64,000 bases of DNA. Source: Breoghania sp037026715 (lineage in GTDB: Bacteria > Pseudomonadota > Alphaproteobacteria > Rhizobiales > Stappiaceae). Below, in pieces: positions 16,514-26,800 of this stretch. A model generated the notes under the pieces. It did no database searches, was not told where the DNA came from, and worked only from the letters and a program-made list of their open reading frames with translations. The stretch spans positions 248,001 to 312,000 of the forward strand of contig NZ_JBANCG010000005.1 of the NCBI RefSeq assembly GCF_037026715.1, read 5' to 3'. Positions within the stretch are counted from its first letter, which is position 1; each line of letters opens with the position of its first letter. Made by a program: the position numbers and the translations under genes.

Positions 16514-16807
16514 ATGACCGACCTCGCCACCCTCGAACTGCCGACCTTCACCCCGCTGATCGGCGAGACCTTCAAGATCGGCACCGACGCGGGGGAAATC
16601 GACCTTGTGCTGCGCGAGGCGAGCGCGCTGGGAAAGGCGGTGCGCCAGGGTGGTGCGTTTTCGCTCCTGTTCCAGGGACCGCAGGACCCGGCATTGCCGC
16701 AGGGGCTCTATCCGATCCGGCACGAGGCCATCGGCGAACTTCCGCTCTTCCTGGTCCCCGTCGGATCGCTCGGCGAGGACAAGGGCTACGAGGCGATCTT
16801 CACCTGA
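16514..16807 (+). CDS. DUF6916-like small protein
   Basis: 97 residues from the ATG at 16514. The single compact domain runs LATLELPTFTPLIGETFKIG, GGAFSLLFQGP, LPQGLYPIRHEAIGELPLFLVPVG. This resembles the DUF6916 proteins that I recall being encoded next to short tail-collar (MdpB-like) proteins in diverse bacteria. The three tail-collar genes at 19.1-20.7 kb fit that context. Its role is unknown; an accessory or structural partner of the collar proteins is inference. Confidence 0.65.
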   Translation: MTDLATLELPTFTPLIGETFKIGTDAGEIDLVLREASALGKAVRQGGAFSLLFQGPQDPALPQGLYPIRHEAIGELPLFLVPVGSLGEDKGYEAIFT

Positions 16808-16921
16808 TCGTGCTTCACCTGATCGGCCGCGGACGGCGATCGCGGTGGGTCCATCGCCCGCCTGTACGCGCGTTTGCATCGGCACGCCCCACGCATTGCC
16901 GCAGATTTCAGACAGAAAACG

Positions 16922-17479
16922 TCAATTCACATGGTCTTGCGCGACTTGCGGCAACGGCATGATGGCGTGCGCGCCTCTTTCCGGATGCCACTCCAATAGA
17001 TCATAGATCTGCTTGTCCTCAATGACCCGGTAGCCCAGGCGCGCATAGAGACGCCGTGCGGGATTGGTCTTTTCGACATGGGCGCGCACCGCCTTGCCGC
17101 GGTCGGCTGCGGCCCCCATCACGTCGCACAGCATGGCGGTCCCCAGGCCTTTGCCGCGATGCTCCGGCATCAGCGCAATGTCGATCAGGCGCAACTCGTC
17201 CTCCATTTCGCCCAGATAAAGCCGACCGGCTGGGACATCGTCGCGTTCAATCACCCAGAAATCGGCATCGCTGTAATGGCGTTGATAATGGGCGTGCTGG
17301 GCCTCGAACTGCATGCTGAGGAAATGCGCCTGCTGCTCTTGCGGCCAGGGCACCTGCGCCATTTCTTCCGCCCGGGTGCTGGAATAGAGCGCACGCAGGA
17401 ACTCGTGATCCATGGGCTGGATCGAACGAAACCTCAGGCCGTGGGCCTTTGCCCTCGGCAGGTCGATTCTGCTCCCCAA
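16922..17479 (-). CDS. GNAT-family N-acetyltransferase
   Basis: 185 residues. Acetyl-CoA-binding signature: LIDIALMPEHRGKGLGTAML with the R/Q-x-x-G-x-G/A loop RGKGLG, followed by the HVEKTNPARRLYARLGY block with the late Asn and Tyr. The start is uncertain: the frame opens with TTG at 17479, needed for the first strand LRFRSIQPMD, while the first ATG at 17413 would cut that strand. Substrate is unknown. It sits on the same strand as the propeller and tail-collar genes, and GNAT genes are frequent neighbours of such collar genes. Confidence 0.82.
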   Translation of the reverse strand: MGSRIDLPRAKAHGLRFRSIQPMDHEFLRALYSSTRAEEMAQVPWPQEQQAHFLSMQFEAQHAHYQRHYSDADFWVIERDDVPAGRLYLGEMEDELRLIDIALMPEHRGKGLGTAMLCDVMGAAADRGKAVRAHVEKTNPARRLYARLGYRVIEDKQIYDLLEWHPERGAHAIMPLPQVAQDHVN

Positions 17480-17648
17480 GATCGCGTTCCCTTTTCGAAT
17501 GTCTGCTCGCGGGCAAGCCCTCGCTCGCCGCGATTTATCGGGCGCACCGCCAGGTCCGGCTCCAACTCCGGCTCAAACACCGTCTGTGGCACCGGCTGCG
17601 GCACCGGCTCCCGCCCGCAACCCGCCTTCTGATCCAGAACCCGGCGGA

Positions 17649-18989
17649 TCAGCCGGCCGGCAGGCGCAGATCGCGGGCGACCGACATGGCGACGGCGCCT
17701 TTCAGGATCGGCGTGGTCGTCGCGCTCCATTCCGTCGAGCCCGGGGCCGCCTGGGTGATCATCCAGATCGTCCCGTCCTCCAAATCGGGAGGTGTCAGCC
17801 CAAACAGCGACAGGGCCTCGTCGGCGGAATACTCGAATTCCAGCGCAACGGACGCCGGCACGCGGGCGCTCGGCTGCCATCCGCTCCACGTGCGGTCCGC
17901 GGCAAACACTTCCCGGTTCGTCCAGGCAATCCCCTCTGCCGACACCGCCCCGAGGACCACGTTGCCCGAGGTACCGAAGCCGGCTGCGATCACTCCGAAG
18001 CCGGCAAGGCCAAGGCCCGGATGGGTATACTCTGTCCATTCCCGCGCACCGGCGCGGGTCTGTCGCGCGTGCGAGACTTCCTTCTGGGAATCCACCGCGA
18101 AAACACTCACCGCACCGCTGTCATCCGGCAAGGCAACAATGTGCGAGAAGGGAGCCAGACCGCGGTTGCCGACAGGTTCCCAGCCATACCAATCCGTCGG
18201 ATGGGTTGCATTCATCACCCGCGGCTCATTGAAGACGATATCGCCACCGGCATTGCCTTCAGTGATCGCCAGCAACAGGATGCGACCGTCGATGTTGTTT
18301 GCCAGCGCGAGATTGGCCACGACGGCGCCGGCAAGCTTCTGCCAGTCGCTGAAGGGCGGATCGGCGGGACGCTGCTCGCCCACCGTGACAGTGATCGGGT
18401 TGCTCGCCCCCGGCGGGGTGACTGTCACTTCCGTCTCAACGATCCGCGGCGGGTTCTTGCGGAGCCACCAGACGTCGCCTGTCTGGGAAACGCCGAAGAC
18501 GCTGATCAGCCCCTGCGCATCCAGCCCCAGGCAAAGCGCCTTGAAGGCGACATCGGCGGGGCGGCCGAGATCAAGCGCGTCGGCCCATTCCGCGCCGGGC
18601 GAACTCGGGTGCGTCGGCCCGGAGACGGACTCGCCGGATTCCTGAAGGATGAAGTCGACGCCCTTGTCGTCGGCACGCACCGCGACCATGGCGATCCGCC
18701 CGTCCTTCGCCGTTGCGGTCGCAAGGATCGGCTCATAGGCGACGTCGTTGACCGGCTCTCCGGCACCCGGCGGGGGAAAGGGGCCGTTGGCGCGCTCCTG
18801 ATCGACGGTCACCAGCCTGCAGGGCGCACCGTCCTGGCCGACCATCGCCGCCACAAGAATGCGCAAATCCGGGAACGCGGCGGACGCGACGACCGCATCC
18901 GGATCGTTCGACGGCGGCACCGCGACATCATCTTCCAGCAGCGCCAAGCCTTCGCCCGCGCCGGCCACTGCGGCAGCCTCTTCGACCAT
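17649..18989 (-). CDS. Large beta-rich (probable beta-propeller) protein of unknown function
   Basis: 446 residues, acidic, with no signal peptide. Strand-loop-strand units recur about every 45-65 residues with W/F-x-x-W elements (EWADALDLG, FSDWQKLAG, WYGWEPVG, REWTEYTHPG, WSGWQPSAR, TEWSATTTP) and GRI-L/M-A strands. This pattern suggests a 6- to 7-bladed propeller. No named family is recognised. It ends the run of tail-collar genes (107 nt from the last one, same strand), so a structural or ligand-binding role with those proteins is possible. Confidence 0.7.
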   Translation of the reverse strand: MVEEAAAVAGAGEGLALLEDDVAVPPSNDPDAVVASAAFPDLRILVAAMVGQDGAPCRLVTVDQERANGPFPPPGAGEPVNDVAYEPILATATAKDGRIAMVAVRADDKGVDFILQESGESVSGPTHPSSPGAEWADALDLGRPADVAFKALCLGLDAQGLISVFGVSQTGDVWWLRKNPPRIVETEVTVTPPGASNPITVTVGEQRPADPPFSDWQKLAGAVVANLALANNIDGRILLLAITEGNAGGDIVFNEPRVMNATHPTDWYGWEPVGNRGLAPFSHIVALPDDSGAVSVFAVDSQKEVSHARQTRAGAREWTEYTHPGLGLAGFGVIAAGFGTSGNVVLGAVSAEGIAWTNREVFAADRTWSGWQPSARVPASVALEFEYSADEALSLFGLTPPDLEDGTIWMITQAAPGSTEWSATTTPILKGAVAMSVARDLRLPAG

Positions 18990-19096
18990 GTTCGATCCCT
19001 CCGCTTTGTAAGGGCCGGTTCCCCGACCGCCCCATTCGCCTCAGCCCCGCTCCGGCGCATATCCGCGCCCCGCCCCGCCCTGGCGCATATCCGCGC

Positions 19097-19621
19097 TCAG
19101 CTCCGCGAGGGGTAAAGCCCCACCAATGCAATAATGAAATTCAATACGAGATACGGTTGCATGTTCTCGTGCGACTGGGTGCCTCCGACGTAGGACAGAA
19201 TATTGCTTTCCATATAGGTCAGGTTGGCTTCCGTCTCGGTTTGGTAGATGGGGCTCGAGGAGCGCGCCAGCGCCATCGTGTCTGCGGGCACAAACTCGCC
19301 TGCGCGAGACGTCGTGCCGCGAACAGAATGCCTGTGGTTCGGCATTGTGGCCTCGGTGAGCGTCACCCGCTCACTTCCCGTCTTCTCTCCCAATCTCCGG
19401 CTGGTCAAACCCGGCCCGCGCCCCGGGTGCATTGGCGAACGCCCCATCATGTTCGGAAGGGCCATCGTCGTGCTGCCGTCGCCGCCATAAGTGGTTCCGA
19501 TCAGCGAAAACAGCGCCGTATTCTGAGAAATCGGCAGCAGCTGGCCGTTGCAGAAAGCCCAGCCGCGCGGAGCGAAATTGCCGGCGAAGATGCGGATTTC
19601 CGCAATGAATGGTTCGGACAT
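19097..19621 (-). CDS. Phage tail-collar / MdpB-like protein (third of three)
   Basis: 174 residues from the ATG ending at 19621 (SD GAGGAGA). Family hallmarks are FIAEIRIFAGNFAPRGWAFC at residues 5-24, GQLLPISQNTALFSLIGTTYGGDG and PNMMGRSPMHPG. The C-terminal block is GGTQSHENMQPYLVLNFIIALVG. These short collar-domain proteins resemble the microcystin-related protein MdpB and trimeric phage short-tail-fibre tips. It is the most diverged of the three in the middle (SYVGGTQ replaces SVGG). Confidence 0.9.
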   Translation of the reverse strand: MSEPFIAEIRIFAGNFAPRGWAFCNGQLLPISQNTALFSLIGTTYGGDGSTTMALPNMMGRSPMHPGRGPGLTSRRLGEKTGSERVTLTEATMPNHRHSVRGTTSRAGEFVPADTMALARSSSPIYQTETEANLTYMESNILSYVGGTQSHENMQPYLVLNFIIALVGLYPSRS

Positions 19622-19631
19622 GCGGTTCTCC

Positions 19632-20156
19632 TCAGGTGCGGCTGGGAAAGACACCAAAAAGCGCGACGATGAAGTTCACGCAGAGTGCCGGCATGAGATT
19701 TCCGTGCGAGCGCGATCCACCGACGCTGGTCATCGCGGAAGTGGCAAGGCTCACCGTCTGCATCTCAGCGGCCAGATACTCGTTGAAGCCCTCCGTGTTC
19801 GCCACCGAGCGCTCGACCAGCGAGCCATCCGGCTCCCCCGGCAGCGTCGTGGCGTAGAAGGTATGGGTGTGCGACGGCATCTGATTGACCGTCAGCGTCT
19901 CATTTTCCCCGCCCCCCTTTGAACCGAGCCGGCGCTCGCTCAAGCCCGGCCCATGCCCCTGATGGAGAGGTATGCGCCCGCGCAAGTCCGGAAGGCCGAA
20001 CGTCGTGCGCCCGTCGCCGCCGTAGATCGTGCCGAACAGGGAAAACAGGGCATCGTTCTGGCTGATGGCAAGGAGTTGCCCATCGCAAAACGCCCAGCCG
20101 CGCGGCGCGAAATTGCCCGCAAACATGCGGATTTCGCCGACAAATGGTTCAGACAT
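19632..20156 (-). CDS. Phage tail-collar / MdpB-like protein (second of three)
   Basis: 174 residues from the ATG ending at 20156 (SD GAGGGGG). Same layout as its neighbours: FVGEIRMFAGNFAPRGWAFC, ISQNDALFSLFGTIYGGDG, PDLRGRIPLHQGHGPGL, MPSHTHTF with a His pair, and C-terminal GGSRSHGNLMPALCVNFIVALFG. The middle ~50 residues, expected to form the exposed tip, differ from the paralogues. It is separated by 10 nt from each neighbouring collar gene, indicating one transcript. Confidence 0.91.
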   Translation of the reverse strand: MSEPFVGEIRMFAGNFAPRGWAFCDGQLLAISQNDALFSLFGTIYGGDGRTTFGLPDLRGRIPLHQGHGPGLSERRLGSKGGGENETLTVNQMPSHTHTFYATTLPGEPDGSLVERSVANTEGFNEYLAAEMQTVSLATSAMTSVGGSRSHGNLMPALCVNFIVALFGVFPSRT

Positions 20157-20166
20157 GAATGCCCCC

Positions 20167-20667
20167 TCAGTTTCGCGACGGAAACAGTCCCTGAATGGCG
20201 ATACAGAATGCGAGCGTCTGATAGGGCTGCATGTTGTTGTGCGCCTGGCTGCCGCCGACATTCAGAACCGTACCGCTGCGCAGCGCGACGGAACCGGAAA
20301 CGCGCTCGGCATAAACCATGGGAGACTTGGCGAACACGGTTTGATCCGGTGAGCGCTGATTGGCCTCCGTGACGGACCCCGTGACGAAATGCGAATGCTC
20401 GGGCATCTCGGAGACAGTCAGCGTGACCGTTTCCTCTCCGCCCTTCTCGCCAAGCGCGTAGCTTTCCCCCCTGTGGACGGGCGTGCGGCTGCGCAGATCC
20501 GGCAGGGCGAAGGTCGTCCGCCCGTCGCCGCCATACGTCGTTCCGAGAAGCGAATAGAGCGACTGGTTCTGATTGATCGGCAGGATCTGACCGTCACAAA
20601 AGGCCCACCCGCGCGGCGCGAAATTGAACCCGATGATCTTGATTTCGGCAAGGAACGGTTCGGCCAT
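20167..20667 (-). CDS. Phage tail-collar / MdpB-like protein (first of three)
   Basis: 166 residues from the ATG ending at 20667 (SD GGAGG, 8 nt away). Features: FLAEIKIIGFNFAPRGWAFC, INQNQSLYSLLGTTYGGDG, PDLRSRTPVHRG, MPEHSHFV, and C-terminal GGSQAHNNMQPYQTLAFCIAI. It is first in the collar operon and lies 153 bp below the stop of the giant adhesin on the same strand. No capsid, baseplate, tail-tube or lysis genes occur, so this is not a prophage in the ordinary sense. Confidence 0.92.
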   Translation of the reverse strand: MAEPFLAEIKIIGFNFAPRGWAFCDGQILPINQNQSLYSLLGTTYGGDGRTTFALPDLRSRTPVHRGESYALGEKGGEETVTLTVSEMPEHSHFVTGSVTEANQRSPDQTVFAKSPMVYAERVSGSVALRSGTVLNVGGSQAHNNMQPYQTLAFCIAIQGLFPSRN

Positions 20668-20808
20668 GAAGTAACGCCTCCTCCCAAAGACGAAAAACTG
20701 AAATCAACAAAAACGTCTGCAATACGTTTTTTCCATTATCCCTACGCATCAAATTACCGCAAGGGCACTTATCGGCTTTAACAAAATAAATATCGAAAAA
20801 CCGTCCCG

Positions 20809-20836
20809 GTGTACGCTTCCTCAGGGAAGCGTACAC
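20809..20836 (-). terminator. Perfect 12-bp hairpin with the adhesin stop codon in its loop
   Basis: GTGTACGCTTCC and GGAAGCGTACAC pair exactly around a 4-nt loop; read on the gene's strand the loop is CTGA and contains the TGA stop. A T-run (GGTTTTT) follows about 7 nt beyond the stem. It may terminate transcription or protect the very long mRNA's end. Confidence 0.7.
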
Positions 20837-23800
20837 GTCCCGCTGGAGGCGGTCGCACCGCTGTCGAGGAATACATCCGCGGAATTGACCGTCGCCGTGT
20901 TGTTGCCATCAAGGAAGCTGCGAATGTTCGCCTCGCTCGTGGAGCCGCCCGCGTAGCCCGGCAGGATCAGGGACGTCGACGGGTACGTGTCGAAATAGAT
21001 CGAATTGCCCGAGGAGCCGCTGGTGAGCGTGTTGCCGGTCACGTCGGCGCAGATCGTCGGGGCGGTGGAGTTGCCGACGAAGAACAGGATGCCGTTGGAG
21101 ACCACGTCCAGCGGCGAGTTCACCGTGTTGTTCGTGATCGTCGCATCCGCGCGGCCGTTGCCCTCCTGATCCACGAAGACGCCGTTGCGGGTATTGGAGA
21201 TGATGTTGGTATCGATATCGACCGTGGTCTGGCTGGCAAAACCGGAATTCTGGTGGATGTAGATACCGTAATGACCGCCGCTGATCGTGTTGTTGGAGAC
21301 CGTTCCGCTCATCACGCCCGAGGTGGAGGTCGCGGAGCTTTCGATCGTGACGCCGGCGTGATCGTTCAGGGTGGTTCCGGTCGTGATCGTGTTGTTGTCG
21401 ATCGTGAAAGTGGTGGTGAACGTGGTGCCCGCCGTATGCGTGAGATAGACGCCGTGGCCGGAACCGGAATGGGTGAGCATTGAATTGTTGACCTGGAGCG
21501 AGCCGTTGATCTGGGCACCGCGCACCACGGCGGAGGTGGACGAGGATGAGGTGTTGGTCGCGCGGATGCCGTCCACCACGCTGCCGCCGGCGGCGTTGAG
21601 ATTGACGGTGGCGGAACCCGACGAGGTGATCGTCGCGTCCACGGTGTCGATCGTACCGGTGTTCGGGGCCGCGATGGCGCTGGAATAGCTGCCGGAAAAC
21701 TGGAAGGCCGCCGGCGCGCCCACGGCCAGCCCGTATGCCGTCGGATCGAAGCTCTCGCCGGCCACGAGCCCGACCAGAATCTGGTCCTGATCCAGATCGA
21801 AGGCGCCGGAGCCGAGATCGAGCGTCGTGGAGGAACCGTCGACCGTGGTGTCGATCACGACGATCACATCGACGTTCGCCGCCTCCGCACCCGCCACCGT
21901 ACCCGGATCGGCAAACGTGCCGGTGCCACCGGAGTTGGCCGTATCGACCACGTAATAACTGGCGCCCGAAAGCGCGGAGGTGTCGCCCGTCAGCGTCGCA
22001 TCGAGGAAGTTGTAGCTGCCGCCAGACGGCAGTCCCGAGCCGTCGTCGTCCACAGGCGTTACCGCCGTGATGGAGGAGCCGGTATCGGTTGCGCTCTCGC
22101 CGTCGCCGAAGACGAAGGTGACGTTCGTCGTGGAGGAGAAGAGAACGCCCGTCGTCGGGCCGCCGGTATTGCCGACAGTGCCAGCGATGGTCGCATCCCC
22201 GCCACCTACGGCCGTGTCACCGAGCTGGATGGTGCCGGTGCCCGTCGTCCCTCCGAGATCGATACCGGTGGTTCCCGTCGCGCTGCTGCTCGTCAGGTCG
22301 AAATCGCCGGCGGTGATGTCGGCATTGATCGTCGCGCCGGAGAGGTCGATGCCGATGGAATTGTCGCTTTGAAGAGCGATGTTGAGATCCGCGAAGGTGA
22401 CGTCCGCGCCGAGCGTGCCGGAAACCAGCACCGCAGCCGCGCCGGGATCGGTGATCGACGTGGTGCCCGTGACCGAGATCGAGCCTGGGCCCGAGACATT
22501 GTTGAGGACAATCGCGTTCGAGGTGACCGTTCCGGTCGCCGTCAGCGTGTCGAAGGTGACGCCGCCGGCGGCGATGGTCGTGCCCGACAGCGAGAGGATC
22601 TGCCCCGAAGAGGTGGAAACGGAGGTGTTCGTGCCGGTGATGGACAGCGTGCCGCCGGTCATAGAGAAGCCCGAGCCGCTGGAGGTCGTGAGGTCGAGAT
22701 CGCCGGTGAAGTTGAATGTGCCGGTGGAGGCGATCGTTATGGCGTCCGCAGTGTCGGTGTTCGCGGTGATATCCGCGGAAATGTTGTGAATGCCACCTGT
22801 CGCGCTGGAGATGTTGATCGCCGAGCTTGTGCCCGTCTGGGTGATCGAACCGCCGAAGGTCAGCGCAGAGACATTGGCGTTGAAGATGACAAGGCCGGCG
22901 TCGGTCGATGTCGTGATGTTGGTGTTTGAGAAGGTGAACGCCGCATCCGAACCGTTGAAAATATCGATGCCCGCACCGCCGCCGTTGAGCGTCACAGCCC
23001 CGTTGAAGGCATAGCTGGTGCCGTCGGCGTTGTTGAATTGCAGTCCCGTGCCGTTCGTGGCGTTGATCGAACCGGAATAGGTCAGGCTGCCGGTGTGCCC
23101 GCCCAAGACCTGCACCGCAGCCCCTGCTCCGGTCTGCGTGAGCGAGGATCCGGCCCCGAAACTCACGTCGGCGCTGCCGCCGTTGATTTCCAAGCCAATC
23201 GACGTGGCGCTGTTGATGGTGGCATTGCCCAGCGAGAAGCTGCCGGAGGAATCCTGGACCAGCACGCTTTGCAGCGTCGCACCCGAAATGTTCAGCGTCG
23301 TGATGGTCACCGCGTTGGAGCCGGTACCGATGCCGGTCACACCGTCGAAGGTGACCCCGGTATCGGAAGCGCCCGTGGAGGACACGGTGTTGAACGTCAG
23401 ATCCGCCGACAGCGGATCGAGGAACATCGCCGTGCCGTTGGTGGTGTCGACGTTGCTGGTGGCGACCGAATTGGTCAGCGTGAAGGTCGTACCGTTGGTC
23501 TTGGTATCGACATAGAGGCCGGTGCCGGCATCGTTGTAGATGTCGAGATCGCCGAGGTCGAGCCTGCCTTCCGGCGCATCGAAGCGCAGCCCATCGCCCG
23601 CAACCCGGTTCGAGGCATCCTGGCCGATCTGGACCGCGCCCGAAGCGGTGACGGCCGTGCCCGAAAGCGCCGTGCCGCTGGCGTCGAAGGTCACCTGGTC
23701 GAACAGAACGCCGCCGCCGGTGCCGTTGCCGGTGACGGTCAATCCGCCAAGCGCGGAGAGGATCGTGGAATTGGCCGCGCCGCCAGTGATCGAGACCGTC

Positions 23801-26800
23801 GCCCCGCTGGAGCCTCGCTCGAATGTGTTGGCGGAGGAAGAGCCGAGATCGAGCACGAGCTGGCCGGCCGTGCCGCCGTCCGTCGTGACGAGGGCGGCGC
23901 CGGTGGATGCCAGATTGGCGCCCTGCACCGACAGCGTCAGCGTGCCCGCGCCGGTGGAGGATGCGGAAATGCCCGCTCCGGAAATCGCGGTCGTCGCGCC
24001 GCTCGAAAGAGAGGTCAGCGTGACGGTGCGCGCCGTCGCGTCCGTATTGGAAACAGCCACGGCGTTGCCGCCAATGGCGGTCGTTCCGCCAAAGGTGACG
24101 CCGGTGACCGAGGCCGCCGTGTCGGTGATGGTGATGCCGTTGCCGGTGGTGCCGTCGATCGTGCCTCCGGCGATCGAAACGGTCGCGGCGTTGCCCGAAA
24201 GGACCACCCCTGCCCCGCCCGAGCCGTCGATGTCGATGGTGCCGAGCGACAGCGCGCCGCCGGTCGCGTTCTGGACGGAGACGCCGTCGCCCGACGCCCC
24301 GCTCGACGCAAGCGAGGTGAAGGTGATGCCGCCGGCGTCGATCGTCGTGCCCGACAGAGAAAGCGCCGTGCCGCCGGTCGCCGAAATCGTCGACGTTCCG
24401 TTGATATCGAGCGTGATGCCGCCGGCGCTGAGGCCGCCGCCTGCCGCGGTGACGATATCGAGATCGGCGAACGTGACCGTGCCGCCCGAGCCGGCGAGGC
24501 TCACCGCCGTGTTGCCGGAATTGTTGAAGGCCGTCGTGGAGCCAATATTGACCGCGCCGAAGGTAAGCGTGCCGCCGCTCTGACCGCTGACCGCAATGAC
24601 CGAGGCCCCGGTTGCGCCGGTGCCGTCATAGGAGATCGCGCCAAAGCTGATTGCGCCGCCGGACTGGCCGGTAAGGGCGATGGCCTCGCGAACAGCCCCC
24701 GTCAGCGTGATATCGACCGCATCCGCATCGATGTTGCGCGCACCGGCGCCGATCTCGAAGATCGTCGCGGTGTTGCCCGTGGAGAAGGCCGACGTCGCGT
24801 CGAAGGTGATCGCGCCGGTCGAACCGCCCGTGCCGGTATCGATATCGAAGATCGCGTTGGCGCCGGTGTGGTTGGTCGCCGAAAGCCCCGTGAAATCGAT
24901 GGTCGCGTCGTTGTCGTCGGCAACGAGCGCGGAGCCTGTGCCTTGCGAACTCAGCCCCGTGGCGGTGACGCTGCCGCCCGTGGTGCCGGAGACATCGAGC
25001 AGCGTCGCCGAGCCGGTGACCGACAGGAAGCCCGCCGCACTCGTCGTGGCGATGGTGCCGGCATCGAAGGTGTAGGTGGCCGTGCCGCCGGAGATCTGGA
25101 ACAGGGTTCCCTGGCTGATCGTGACCTGGCTGTCCTGAACGAAGACACCGCCGGTCAGGCCGGTGAAGGAGAACATGGCCGAGCTTGCGGCAAGGTTCGT
25201 CGCCTCGACTTCCTCGACCGTCACCGCCCCGCCGTGGCTGGACGCGGTGATCGCATCGCCCGTCAGCGAGGACGCATCGACCGTGACATAGCTCAGCCGG
25301 TTGTTGCCCTGCAGATCGAAGACGGTGGCGTTGCCGGTGTTGCTGAATTCCTGACTGCCGGAACCGGTGATCGTGCCGCCGAGGCCCGAGCCGAAATCGC
25401 CGATGATATTGGCCGGCTGGTTGACGCCGTAGGTGACCTCGTTCGCAAAGGCGAGGCCCTGCGCGGTCTGGTCGCCGGAAAGCGTGAAGGCGTTGCCGCC
25501 GTTCAGCGTCGCGAAATCGTAGACGCCGTCGAGGAACACAAAGCTCGCGGTGCTCGTGAGGATCGCATCCGCATCCGACACCGAATAGGGATTGGCATAG
25601 CTGCCGTCACCCGTTCCGTTCGTCGCCGTCGCGCTGACGAAGATATAGCTGGTCGCCGACGGGAAGTTCGGATCGCCGGTGAACGTGACGTCGGAGAAAT
25701 CGAAGGTCGAGGCGCCCAGCGTGCCGGAGCCGGCATCGATCGTAAAGCCGCCCGTGACGACGGAAATGACGCTCGCCACATCGGACGTGCTCTCGCCGTC
25801 GCCGAAGGCGAACTGCACGGCGGCGGTGTTGTCGATGAGAACGCCGGTTTCCAGGTTGACGATGGAGGCCGAGGGGCCGGAGGCGGGCGTGGCGTGGCTG
25901 CCCAGATAGACGATCTGGTTACCGAGGACGCCGGTGAGATTGACGCCGATGGAATTCTCGACATCGGTTGCGGTGGAGGATACGCCCTGGATGGCGATGG
26001 AATTGACCAGCAGCGCGCCGGTCAGCGTCGCGCCCGACAGATCGAGGCCGGTGTCGTCGTCGCCAAGCCCGGTGATCGAGACATTGCCGAAGGCGATCGC
26101 GGCATTGGTGCCCTCGACATCGATGCCGACGCCGCTGCTTACGCCGTTCGGATTGGAAATCGAGACCGCATTGAAGGTGACCGTGCCTGAATTGTCGGTG
26201 AGCGCGATGCCGTCGCCATTGGGACTCGTGACCGTGGTCGTGCCCTGGATCTGGACGGTTGCGGACGAATTGGAAATATCGACGCCGTTGCCCGTCGCGC
26301 CATTCACGGTAACATCGCCGGTCACCGTGAAGCTGCCGCCGATCGCATCGAGCACCAGCCCCTGACCGCCGTTCGAGGTGATCGAGGTCAAGGTCACGTT
26401 AGCCGTGAACGGATCGAAATAAACGCCTGATCCGGTTGAGGAGCTGATCGCGCCGGAGGTGGTCGCCAACTGGAAGCCGGTGCCAGCACCCGCATTCAGC
26501 GCGCCGGTGCCGGTGACCGTGAAGGCATTGCCGACGGACGAAATGTCGACTGCGCCGAATGAGACGTCGCCCGAGACGTTGGCGAAGCTGACGCCCGCGC
26601 CGGCAACGCTGCCGCCCTGCCCGACCTGCAGCGTGCCGCCGTTGACGGTATCGCCGGTGAAATCCGCATCGCCGCCGCCGGCCGTGCCGCCATCGGCATC
26701 GAAGGTGACGGTGTCGAGCGAGACGCCCACGCCGCCCGCCGTGGCGACGGAGTTGTTGGCAAACGCATCAATTGTGATCGAGCCGCCGCCGGACCCGTCG

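Noticed and set aside
17412..19115. 567-residue plus-strand frame opposite the propeller gene
   Set aside because: No start signal and no resemblance to any family; the minus-strand frame has regular strand-type periodicity and lies in the collar operon.
16514..20667. Intact prophage or contractile injection system
   Set aside because: Only collar-type tip proteins occur; there is no sheath, tube, baseplate, portal, terminase or lysis gene.
23038..26190. 1,050-residue open frame on the plus strand inside the adhesin gene
   Set aside because: It is the antisense of a GC-rich repetitive coding region, is Arg/Asp/Gly-rich without any family, and the opposite strand has a continuous 3,512-residue protein with signal peptide and barrel.
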